Assembly: GCA_002372235.1 (NCBI GenBank)
Contig: DFJI01000032.1
Coordinates: 1-21,383, forward strand
Reading direction: 5' to 3'
Source: Prevotella sp. UBA3675
GTDB taxonomy: Bacteria > Bacteroidota > Bacteroidia > Bacteroidales > Bacteroidaceae
DNA length: 21,383 nucleotides
The notes beneath the pieces were generated by a model, which was not told the origin of the DNA, ran no database searches, and saw only the letters and a program-made list of their open reading frames with translations. This document shows, piece after piece, positions 6,323 through 12,810 of this stretch (positions are counted from its first letter, which is position 1; every line of letters starts with the position of its first letter). A program made the position numbers and the translations under genes.

Positions 6323-6388
6323 ATAAGCAGCTGTAGCGGATTGTATAATCGGCTGCAGCGGACTATATAATCCGCTACAGCTGCTTAT
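6323..6388. repeat. Long palindromic element with internal direct repeats
   Basis: The arms ATAAGCAGCTGTAGCGGATT (6323-6342) and their exact complement (6369-6388) extend inward through TATA with one mismatch. The loop contains a second GCTGCAGCGG unit, so the element is also two direct copies of about 22 bases (GCTGYAGCGGAYTRTATAAT). No T-run follows. It lies in a 580-base gene-free gap and resembles a REP- or MITE-like insertion. Confidence 0.7.
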
Positions 6389-6485
6389 GCTGAAATGGCC
6401 TAAATCATCCTGGTAAATTAAAATCATTTCCTGCTTTTGCAAAGTGTGGGATAAACTTGTGTCGTCGCTTTTTTCGGTAATTCTT

Positions 6486-6516
6486 TTTGTTAGTTTAAAA
6501 GAAAGTGCTAATTTTG
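6486..6516 (+). promoter_or_regulatory. Promoter of the GatB/YqeY gene
   Basis: TTTG (6486-6489), 19 bases and TAATTTTG (6509-6516) match the -33/-7 consensus. The predicted leader is about 150 bases and contains a CTGCAC/GTGCAG hairpin in its second half; no riboswitch is recognised. Confidence 0.65.
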
Positions 6517-6675
6517 CCTGCGTATTCTGAATGAGGACAATGACATCCGAATCTTTAGTCTTATTGGACGCTAGGACCTGATGGCTGATGCGTTCTGATG
6601 TCGGAGGGTCACTGCACTTGGTTCTCCCTTGGTGCAGATAGCACGTTAACGAAAGATAATTAAAACATAGATATT

Positions 6676-7125
6676 ATGACACTGTTCGATCAAATTAGTG
6701 AAGACATCAAAGCCGCGATGAAGGCTCGCGACAAAGTGCGTCTGGAGACGCTTCGCAACATCAAGAAAGTATTCCTGGAAGCAAAGACGGCTCCAGGAGC
6801 CAACGACACATTGGCCGATGCCGATGCGCTGAAAATCATCTCCAAGCTGGCCAAGCAAGGTAAAGAAACGGCAGCAACCTACACACAGGCAGGTCGTCAG
6901 GACTTGGCCGATGCAGAGTCGGCTCAGGTGGAAGTCCTGGAAAGCTATCTGCCAAAGCAACTCTCTCAGGAGGAGATAGAAGCAGAAGTAAAGAAGATTA
7001 TTGCCGAGGTGGGAGCCACCAGCATGAAGGAGATGGGCAAGGTGATGGGCACTGCCAGCAAGCAGTTGGCAGGGAAAGCTGATGGCCGTGTCATCTCTGA
7101 AATCGTGAAGAAGCTTTTGGCATAA
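6676..7125 (+). CDS. GatB/YqeY domain-containing protein
   Basis: This 149-aa protein has the full length usual for stand-alone YqeY proteins (about 150 aa). The N-terminal helical part (LFDQISEDIKAAMKARDKVR LETLR) and the conserved ESYLPKQLSQEE segment near residue 90 are typical, as is the C-terminal GKVMGTASKQLAGKADGR block, the QAD-like tail shared with the GatB subunit of tRNA amidotransferase. It is thought to bind tRNA or help amidotransfer, but the role of stand-alone YqeY proteins is not settled. It is cytoplasmic. The start ATG 6676 is preceded by a promoter at 6486-6516 and an AT-rich leader. The next gene begins 17 bases after the stop and is probably co-transcribed. Confidence 0.93.
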   Translation: MTLFDQISEDIKAAMKARDKVRLETLRNIKKVFLEAKTAPGANDTLADADALKIISKLAKQGKETAATYTQAGRQDLADAESAQVEVLESYLPKQLSQEEIEAEVKKIIAEVGATSMKEMGKVMGTASKQLAGKADGRVISEIVKKLLA

Positions 7126-7142
7126 GCATCAGCAATGAGCCG

Positions 7143-8105
7143 ATGGAAGATTGTAATGAATATGTCCTGCTCCTGAGGCAGGCTGTAGAGGCTAAGTTCT
7201 GCCATAAGCTACGGACACCCAAGGATTTCGACCTTCTTGCCGAGACGCTTACCGAGTGTCTCGGCGAGCGTGTCAGCACGAGCACGCTCAAGCGCATCTG
7301 GGGGTATGTCAGCACCACGAGTATGCCTCGCATTGGCACGCTCGACGTGCTCGCACAGTTTGTGGGCGCAGATGACTGGGAGAACTTTGTCAAGACTGCT
7401 ACTGCCTGCCAAGCCCCCGACGAAGCGGACGCTCCGCCAGCCCACCTTCAGGGTGCGGAGGACTGCATGCATAGCGAGGCTGGCCAACAACCGACGCCGC
7501 TGCAAGCAGCCGTCCCACACGTTGACAGGAAGTGGCGTCGGGCGTTCCTGACATGGATGTTGCCTCTCCTCGTCCTTGCGGTCGTGGCTGCCTCTCTCGT
7601 GCTGCCCCGTCTCGGCAGCACGGCCGCCTCGCCCAAGGCATACGTCATTCGCACAGGCCAGAGGTTTGCCTCCACCAACGATTACCTGCGCCTGTTCGGC
7701 ATAAGCTATGCCCAGCAGGATTGGAGCGCGCCGCTGCCCCACCGCACGGGCATCATACTTTGGGGACCGGCATACCTTCACCCCGACTGGCACAACGAAG
7801 GCTGTGCCGACAGCCTCATGCCCACCATCACCGAGTACTGGCAACCAGCCGACACCACCCACTTCACCCCAGTGTCCATCAGCACACGCAACACCGACAA
7901 CTACCTCCGCGCATCGTCGTTCAACGAGTTGCGCATCACCTTCATGAAGAATCTGCCGCAGGCCACGGCCGATTCCGCCTACACCTTCCTCGGCGTTTAC
8001 CGCCTTAATATCGGACAATCCGACTCCACGCACCTCGTCTGGCAGCGCGTAGCCAAGGAATGTGACCTCGCCAACCTCGACTATCTGGAACAACTGCGCA
8101 ACTGA
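7143..8105 (+). CDS. Membrane protein with N-terminal HTH-like domain
   Basis: This 320-aa protein has three parts. Residues about 20-83 (DFDLLAETL, STSTLKRIWGYV, TLDVLAQFVG, DDWENF) follow a pattern I associate with small HTH-like domains in Bacteroidetes membrane proteins. A proline- and alanine-rich linker follows, then one membrane helix at about 134-155 (WMLPLLVLAVVAASLVL). The remaining 165 residues would be periplasmic, starting near RTGQRFAS, and are not recognised. The plan, a cytoplasmic DNA-binding-like domain joined to an external sensor-like domain, suggests membrane-tethered regulation, but this is inference. It starts 17 bases after the YqeY stop and is followed by a hairpin. 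The GC content is clearly higher than in the left third of the window. Confidence 0.75.
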   Translation: MEDCNEYVLLLRQAVEAKFCHKLRTPKDFDLLAETLTECLGERVSTSTLKRIWGYVSTTSMPRIGTLDVLAQFVGADDWENFVKTATACQAPDEADAPPAHLQGAEDCMHSEAGQQPTPLQAAVPHVDRKWRRAFLTWMLPLLVLAVVAASLVLPRLGSTAASPKAYVIRTGQRFASTNDYLRLFGISYAQQDWSAPLPHRTGIILWGPAYLHPDWHNEGCADSLMPTITEYWQPADTTHFTPVSISTRNTDNYLRASSFNELRITFMKNLPQATADSAYTFLGVYRLNIGQSDSTHLVWQRVAKECDLANLDYLEQLRN

Positions 8106-8130
8106 TTCTTCCCATCCTTCACACATGCAT

Positions 8131-8167
8131 CCCGTGCCTTAGAATCCCGCTGATACTCAGGCACGGG
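8131..8167 (+). terminator. Hairpin terminator after the HTH-membrane gene
   Basis: CCCGTGCC (8131-8138) and GGCACGGG (8160-8167) are perfect 8-bp arms, 25 bases after the stop at 8105. No T-run follows, so it may be a weak terminator. Confidence 0.5.
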
Positions 8168-8172
8168 CGGCA

Positions 8173-8214
8173 TTTGAACCAATTTGAACCAATTTGAACC
8201 AAGGTTTGAACCAA
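8173..8214 (+). promoter_or_regulatory. Four 10-bp TTTGAACCAA repeats upstream of a promoter
   Basis: TTTGAACCAA occurs at 8173, 8183 and 8193 with no spacer and again at 8205 after GG. The repeats end 17 bases before the -33 box at 8232. A helical-turn period next to a promoter suggests a cooperative binding site. Confidence 0.6.
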
Positions 8215-8231
8215 AGTGAAACGCTCAAAGG

Positions 8232-8262
8232 TTGTTTCTCTATGCGCCTTTCATTACCTTTG
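8232..8262 (+). promoter_or_regulatory. Promoter of the coiled-coil operon
   Basis: TTG (8232-8234), 20 bases and TACCTTTG (8255-8262) fit the -33/-7 consensus. The predicted leader to the ATG at 8355 is about 85 bases and AT-rich near its end. Confidence 0.65.
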
Positions 8263-8354
8263 CAGGGCGACAATTCCGTGGAGCGGTTGGGGCGGCTGCA
8301 AATGATATAATCCGACATTATAAATAACTATAGCTTAATAATCAATTACACATT

Positions 8355-9395
8355 ATGGGACTTTTCACAAACGAAGAAGAAGAACGAGAAAAACGCTTGG
8401 CAGAAGAGGCACGCGCAAGCAGATCCCGCAATGATAGACTCAAAGCCGAGGCCGAGATGAGAAAGGCCGAACTCGAGGCTACTCGCGACCGCTCATTCGA
8501 GATAGCGGAGCGTGCTGCAGGCATATCGGAGATTCAAGATGCACGCCGACTGGCCAGGTCGAAAAGCGGTGAGTCCTTAGTGGAGCTGATTCAGCGCTAC
8601 GAGGGATTCGACAATACAGAGGTAAGTTCTAGGGCTATTTGGGAGCTTATTCTCGGCTACACACCACCGACAGACCGTGAAGGTATTCGGGATTTCTTCA
8701 AAGCACTACAAGTCAATGAGGACTATATCAAGACATTTGTTGACAAATACTCACATGGCGACGAGACGAGCAGTGTCTTCAAGTGGTGGAAAAACCTCGT
8801 CAAGAAGGGTGATGCCGCCTGGGACGAAGCCTTCCGCGACTACGTCCACGAGATGACCGACGAGGAGCAGGCTGCCCTCGACGACATACGCCAGCTCAAG
8901 AAGGAAAAGGGCGTGGAGGTGCTGAAGAAGATGATGCTCTATTACTATCGATTCGCCGACCCCATGCCCCACGGCTCACACCGAGACAAGGACATGAGCC
9001 CGGCAGCACAGGAGGCTCTGACGTATATCCTCCGCCATGACCCCCCAACGGAGCAGCAAGCGCTGGAGGAGTACACCGACTATGTCATCAACAACCGCGA
9101 CGACTTCGACAAGCTGCAGGAACGCCACGGCTTGCAGTTCAAGCTGCACTCCGACAACACGGAATACACAGATATAGGCCGTGACCTCAAGACATACCGT
9201 GACACGCTCCACTCTCACTTGCTCCGCAAGATAGACAAGGCCATCAAGGCAGGCAACTACAAGGAGGTGACATCCGGTGCCATCGGTCAGCGCAACGCCC
9301 AGAACCGCAAGACGCGCAAGATATACATCGGCTGTGCCGTCGCTGCCGTGGTTAGCATCCTGCTATTTGCCATAGCCGTGGCGACATGCGAATAA
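8355..9395 (+). CDS. Coiled-coil protein with C-terminal membrane anchor
   Basis: This 346-aa protein opens MGLFTNEEEE and runs as a highly charged Glu/Arg/Lys coiled coil to about residue 65. A long mostly helical soluble part follows. It ends in one hydrophobic segment at about 323-344 (IYIGCAVAAVVSILLFAIAV) followed by only a few residues. No signal peptide is present, so the topology is tail-anchored with the body in the cytoplasm. The N-terminus and tail are shared with the next gene (MGLFDNEEAE, ending KCEN), so the two are likely paralogues by duplication. Neither belongs to a family I recognise. A membrane-associated scaffold or stress protein is a guess only. It is the first gene of a four-gene operon. 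Confidence 0.8.
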   Translation: MGLFTNEEEEREKRLAEEARASRSRNDRLKAEAEMRKAELEATRDRSFEIAERAAGISEIQDARRLARSKSGESLVELIQRYEGFDNTEVSSRAIWELILGYTPPTDREGIRDFFKALQVNEDYIKTFVDKYSHGDETSSVFKWWKNLVKKGDAAWDEAFRDYVHEMTDEEQAALDDIRQLKKEKGVEVLKKMMLYYYRFADPMPHGSHRDKDMSPAAQEALTYILRHDPPTEQQALEEYTDYVINNRDDFDKLQERHGLQFKLHSDNTEYTDIGRDLKTYRDTLHSHLLRKIDKAIKAGNYKEVTSGAIGQRNAQNRKTRKIYIGCAVAAVVSILLFAIAVATCE

Positions 9396-9420
9396 CTAAC
9401 CTTTAAAACATAAAGACAAC

Positions 9421-10062
9421 ATGGGACTATTCGACAACGAAGAAGCGGAGCGCGAGAGACGTCGCGCTGCAGAAGCCGCAGAAGAGGCGGAATGGCATAA
9501 GCGCCGCGCCGCCGAGTCACGACAGAGAGTACGCGAGGCGGAACTCGAACACGAGGAGGAAATGGAGTTGCGCCGCGAGACAAAGGTGAAGAAAGGCGAC
9601 ATCAAAGCCATAGCCGCCTCAGGCCGAGGCGATGCCATCCTCGAACTCGTCCACGAGTATGAGAAGCATGGCGATCTCTACAACGCCCAAACGCTCATCA
9701 ACGCTTGGCAGGTGCCTCGCGATAAGGAAAACTTCCTGCTCTTCGCGCAGACCTTCGACATCAACTACGATTACTTCAAGCAGCAGGACTGGGAAAAGTC
9801 CGAGCTGCTGGCATATATCCAAAGTCGCCTGGGCGGCCAGGTCGAGTTGAAAGGGCTACGCGGTATGCTGCTTGCTAAGGCCAAGAAGGTGGAGAAAGTC
9901 TATCTCAAGGGTCAAGTACCCGAGGCAATGGCACTGCTTCAGGATGTTGAGGATCGCTTCCTTAATGAGGGCAAGAAAGAACTCAACGCGATAAAGTGGT
10001 ACTTCATCGCGTTAGTCTGCATCTTCCTCTTTATGGGAATTATGGCAAAGTGCGAAAATTAG
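9421..10062 (+). CDS. Shorter paralogue of the coiled-coil anchored protein
   Basis: This 213-aa protein starts 25 bases after the preceding stop. Residues 1-60 are a charged coiled coil (MGLFDNEEAERERRRAAE...), like the longer neighbour. The middle carries helical segments such as GDAILELVHEYEKHGDLYNA that match its neighbour's SGESLVELIQRYEGFDN region in position and style. The C-terminus has one membrane segment at about 190-209 (WYFIALVCIFLFMGIMA) and ends KCEN. It lacks the roughly 130 residues that make its neighbour longer. The function is unknown. The shared head and tail with a variable middle suggest hetero-oligomers at the membrane, which is inference. Confidence 0.8.
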   Translation: MGLFDNEEAERERRRAAEAAEEAEWHKRRAAESRQRVREAELEHEEEMELRRETKVKKGDIKAIAASGRGDAILELVHEYEKHGDLYNAQTLINAWQVPRDKENFLLFAQTFDINYDYFKQQDWEKSELLAYIQSRLGGQVELKGLRGMLLAKAKKVEKVYLKGQVPEAMALLQDVEDRFLNEGKKELNAIKWYFIALVCIFLFMGIMAKCEN

Positions 10063-10080
10063 AGAAAAAGCATGATAAGC

Positions 10081-11361
10081 ATGAAACGGGAAACCTTGCT
10101 CAAGACTATCGTCGCCGTGCTGGCACTCACCTCAGCCACGGCGGCATGGGCACAGACCACAGCCTATGAGCGGTGGTGCGAAGCCCGCAACCAGATGGCA
10201 GCCTACAAGCAGATGACACCCAAGGCCGCCACCATCAAGCGACCGTGGTACGCCGACTGGCAGAGCCTGAAATACACCCCCTCTGCCAACGGCACTGGGA
10301 CGATCTTCATCTGGGATGGAGGCCTGGGGGTGCGCTACGACTACTCCGCCGTCAACACCACGGCCTGGGACCATGCCGACAACCGCACACGCCCCACGGG
10401 CAGCACCACGCTCACGCTGACGGCCACGGGCATCACCATCAAGACCTACAACGACGTGCAGCTCAACACCACCTTCGACGAAGCCACCGGTGCCCCGCGG
10501 CGGCCCTCCGACCCCTACCGCGAGTACTTCGGCTGTAGCGGCGGCACAGCGCAGCGCAACCTTATGTTTGTCGTGGGGCGCACGCGCTACGATGCCAAGG
10601 CAAGCGTCACGTGCAGACACTCACACAAGGTGATTTCCGTGTCGCGCGGAGGATGGAACCGCAACCGCACCGCATATCATGGCGGCCGCACCACCAACCC
10701 CGAAGGCGACTTCATCACGCCGCAGAAGTTCATGCACACGCAGACCATCAGCATCCCCTACGCCACACTGGCCAAGGCAGCCGGCATGACCGAAAAAGAG
10801 CTGTTCCAGGCTATCCTCGACAACGGACTCACCCATCTGCAGTGCCAGGGCTTCGTCACCGACACCGGCGACAGCAGCGAGAGAGGCTACCTCCTGAACC
10901 ATATCAACGACCTTCTCGGTCAGATGCTAACCATCGTGGCGGCCCAGAAATGCGGCGCTACGGAGGCCACGATGAAGGAAGCCTTCCTCCAGCACGCCTC
11001 TGCCGCCACGCTTGCCGGCATGGAGCGTCGCGGCACAGCCACCGACGAACTTCGCAGCTACGGCTCGGAGCTGCTTGCCTACAGCGGCGACTACGAGAGC
11101 CAGCTGCTCGGGGCTGAACTCAAACTGATGTGCCTCTACCGCTACCAACAGTTGTTCAATGATTATACTGCGCTCTACGAGCATTTCCAGCAGACAGGCA
11201 AGACCGACCTCCTGAGCAGGCTCCGTGCGAGCCGCCTCAAGGTCATGGAGAAGTATGATCAGATGCTCAATTACCCTGATCACATCTTCCAGCAGCAGTA
11301 TGCCGCTGCCAAACAGCGATTCGAGGCTGCGCGCAAGACCGACCCCGATGCCTCGCTGTGA
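10081..11361 (+). CDS. Secreted protein of unknown function
   Basis: Taking ATG 10081 gives 426 residues with a clear signal peptide (KTIVAVLALTSATAAWA then QTTAYERW), so it is exported to the periplasm or outside; an in-frame ATG at 10072 would add three residues. After the signal, residues 15-190 look like a beta-rich region with many Thr and Gly (GTGTIFIWDGGLGVRYDY and so on). The C-terminal half is helical (ELLAYSGDYESQLLGAELKL). No catalytic motif or known domain is recognised. It starts 18 bases after the second coiled-coil gene and belongs to that operon, so it may act on the outer side of the membrane where the anchors end. Confidence 0.75.
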   Translation: MKRETLLKTIVAVLALTSATAAWAQTTAYERWCEARNQMAAYKQMTPKAATIKRPWYADWQSLKYTPSANGTGTIFIWDGGLGVRYDYSAVNTTAWDHADNRTRPTGSTTLTLTATGITIKTYNDVQLNTTFDEATGAPRRPSDPYREYFGCSGGTAQRNLMFVVGRTRYDAKASVTCRHSHKVISVSRGGWNRNRTAYHGGRTTNPEGDFITPQKFMHTQTISIPYATLAKAAGMTEKELFQAILDNGLTHLQCQGFVTDTGDSSERGYLLNHINDLLGQMLTIVAAQKCGATEATMKEAFLQHASAATLAGMERRGTATDELRSYGSELLAYSGDYESQLLGAELKLMCLYRYQQLFNDYTALYEHFQQTGKTDLLSRLRASRLKVMEKYDQMLNYPDHIFQQQYAAAKQRFEAARKTDPDASL

Positions 11362-11387
11362 CAGGGCAGCATCTTCGATTAACACTC

Positions 11388-11570
11388 ATGGCAATAATTG
11401 GAGTTATACTCTTCGGCATCTTTTCATTCATCTTCCTCGGAGCGTTTGGAAAGATTATTCAGGTCTTAGGCATCGTGTTTGACTTTCTCCTTGACGGTTG
11501 TTTCCGTTCACTGGGATGTTTTGCCTGGATTGTCATCATTTTCCTGCTATTAGTGGTGCTGGCATTATGA
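11388..11570 (+). CDS. Small two-helix membrane protein, 60 aa
   Basis: ATG 11388 gives a 60-residue protein that is almost entirely hydrophobic: one segment at about 3-20 (IIGVILFGIFSFIFLGAF), a short cysteine-containing turn (DGCFRSLGCF) and a second segment at 43-60. A GTG at 11358 overlapping the preceding stop would add ten residues; I prefer the ATG because the extra part is polar and unlike a membrane start. The two cysteines five residues apart may be structural. It is the last gene of the coiled-coil operon, and a hairpin begins inside its final codons. No family is recognised. Confidence 0.6.
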   Translation: MAIIGVILFGIFSFIFLGAFGKIIQVLGIVFDFLLDGCFRSLGCFAWIVIIFLLLVVLAL

Positions 11571-11585
11571 GAATGTCAGCACCAC
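11553..11585 (+). terminator. Hairpin at the end of the coiled-coil operon
   Basis: GTGGTGCTGGCAT (11553-11565) and ATGTCAGCACCAC (11573-11585) pair with one G-T position around 7 bases. The stem includes the last codons of the 60-aa gene. There is no T-run, so termination efficiency is uncertain. Confidence 0.55.
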
Positions 11586-11619
11586 CATGTGCGCCATGAG
11601 AAGAGAATCTCAAGAACTG

Positions 11620-11741
11620 TCAAGGCATGTAATAGTTGGGCAGGAAATAGGTTCTCTCCCAATCAACGATCTTCAGTTCAGACTCCTTGGCCGGATGGAT
11701 GTCCTGCTCGTCGAGCAATATCTCATTGCGATTCCATTGAT
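11620..11741 (-). pseudogene. Remnant of the 3' end of an unidentified gene
   Basis: A minus-strand frame of about 40 codons ends at TGA 11622-11620 and encodes QWNRNEILLDEQDIHPAKES, then a tail ending TYFLPNYYMP. Composition and codon use look like real coding sequence, yet a TGA blocks the frame at 11744-11742 and no start fits. I read it as the C-terminal leftover of a deleted gene; the family is not recognised. It lies in the 258-base gap between the operon end and the AraC gene, which otherwise holds only the repeat cluster at 11755-11820. Confidence 0.4.
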
Positions 11742-11754
11742 TTCATGTCATGGC

Positions 11755-11820
11755 TTCAGCTGAAAACGCAAGGTGATTTCAATGAAAACTCAACGTGATT
11801 CGACTGAAACGGCAAAAACA
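11755..11820 (+). repeat. Three imperfect 21-23-bp tandem repeats
   Basis: Units start at 11755, 11778 and 11799, each of the form TTC(A/G)n(C)TGAAAACnCAAnGTGAT with a few changes. They lie just past the 3' end of the AraC gene. No hairpin or T-run accompanies them. Confidence 0.5.
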
Positions 11821-11828
11821 AGCCTCAA

Positions 11829-12701
11829 TTATTCATGTTTCTCCTGTGCTCTGTACTCTACTGGCGAGCAGCCTTTGATGGATCGGAAAAGACGAGAGAA
11901 ATAGTAGGGATCGTCGATGCCAACCTTATGGCAAATCTGGTTGACTTTCTGGCTGGTGTCGGTGAGCCATTGGCAGGCCGTCTCAATGCGCATGAGGTTG
12001 AGGTAGCTCAGAGGGCTGTGTCCTGTCTCTTTATGGAAAACCATGGAGAGGTGAGAGGGCGAGTAGCCCATGTAGTCGGCCATTTGTTTCAAGGTGACTC
12101 TTTTCTCAATGTTTTCTCGCATATAGTGGATGACGGCCTGTGAAAGGCTGGCGGTGTCGGGTGCGGCCTGTCTGTAGAGGCGGAGATAGCGCATGGTGGC
12201 GAGGTAGTGGTGGAGCAGGCTGGAAGCATAGCGCAGGCTTTCAAGGTCGGAATTCCGTTGCAGCGTGGCAAAGATTTCCTCGAAGATGGTGTTGCGCTCC
12301 ATGATGCGGGAGTTGACTGCTGGCGGAATCCTGCCCGGTGTCGTGGCTCCTTCGGAGTAGATGGCGGCATGCGCTCCAGTGAAGTGAATCCAATAGATGG
12401 TCCAGGGGTCGGTCTTATGGGCACCATAGGCATGAGGCTTGTTGGGCGGCAGGATGAAATACTGGTTTTCGCCTACCTCATATCGCCTGCTGTCTGTCTG
12501 GAACCATCCAGCCCCCTCTACGCAGTAGATGAGCACATATTCGCTGATGGGTTCCTTGCGCTGCACGAAATGGCTGTCGGCATGGGGATAGTAGCCTATG
12601 TCGGTGATGTACAGGCTCGACACCAGTGGGTCGCTTTCTTCAGCCTCGATGGCCACCCGTGGAAGTACTATGGAACGTTCGCCCGTAAAGCCTTGTTTCA
12701 T
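11829..12701 (-). CDS. AraC-family transcriptional regulator
   Basis: This 290-aa protein has an N-terminal cupin sugar-binding domain (about 35-130: EYVLIYCVEGAGWF, then ILPPNKPHAYGAH and IYWIHFTG) and a C-terminal double HTH (about 195-285: TLKQMADYMGYSPSHLSMVF and KVGIDDPYYFSRLFRSIKG). This is the usual layout of AraC regulators that sense a sugar and switch the nearby operon. I chose ATG 12701 over a TTG at 12713, because the -7 box 12718-12711 overlaps that TTG. The leader would then be only a few bases, so translation may be nearly leaderless. It is divergent from the MFS-DUF5107-GH35 operon, which it most likely controls through the 110-base shared region. Confidence 0.92.
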   Translation of the reverse strand: MKQGFTGERSIVLPRVAIEAEESDPLVSSLYITDIGYYPHADSHFVQRKEPISEYVLIYCVEGAGWFQTDSRRYEVGENQYFILPPNKPHAYGAHKTDPWTIYWIHFTGAHAAIYSEGATTPGRIPPAVNSRIMERNTIFEEIFATLQRNSDLESLRYASSLLHHYLATMRYLRLYRQAAPDTASLSQAVIHYMRENIEKRVTLKQMADYMGYSPSHLSMVFHKETGHSPLSYLNLMRIETACQWLTDTSQKVNQICHKVGIDDPYYFSRLFRSIKGCSPVEYRAQEKHE

Positions 12702-12710
12702 ACGTGGTGA

Positions 12711-12743
12711 CAAAGATAGTAATAAAATCCATGAAAGTCAAAA
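12711..12743 (-). promoter_or_regulatory. Promoter of the AraC regulator
   Basis: TTTTG (12743-12739), 20 bases and TATCTTTG (12718-12711) on the minus strand match the consensus well. The ATG lies only 9 bases after the -7 box. Confidence 0.7.
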
Positions 12744-12751
12744 GATTTTCC

Positions 12752-12783
12752 ATTTTTTTTATAAGTAAAGATGTCTACCTTTG
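12752..12783 (+). promoter_or_regulatory. Promoter of the sugar-use operon
   Basis: TACCTTTG (12776-12783) is a good -7 box, with only a T-run (from 12753) where the -33 box should be. A poor -33 is expected for a promoter needing an activator, which fits the divergent AraC gene. The leader is about 20 bases. Confidence 0.6.
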
Positions 12784-12810
12784 CAGTCGGTCAAAATAAA
12801 AAAACTAAGA

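Noticed and set aside
7209..8126. Minus-strand open frame of about 305 codons opposite the HTH-membrane gene
   Set aside because: Low-complexity product rich in Gly, Val and Arg, no start signal, and fully covered by a plus-strand gene with membrane segment and spacing that fit its neighbours.
8173..8214. CRISPR-like array from the TTTGAACCAA repeats
   Set aside because: The units are 10 bp, without spacers of 30 bases or more, and there are no cas genes. They fit a regulator site better.
10132..10620. Minus-strand 162-codon ORF opposite the secreted protein gene
   Set aside because: Glycine/valine/arginine-rich shadow of a GC-rich gene with a clear signal peptide on the plus strand.
12711..12713. 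TTG start giving a 294-aa AraC protein
   Set aside because: The TTG lies inside the -7 box TATCTTTG and would not be on the message. The ATG at 12701 is used instead.
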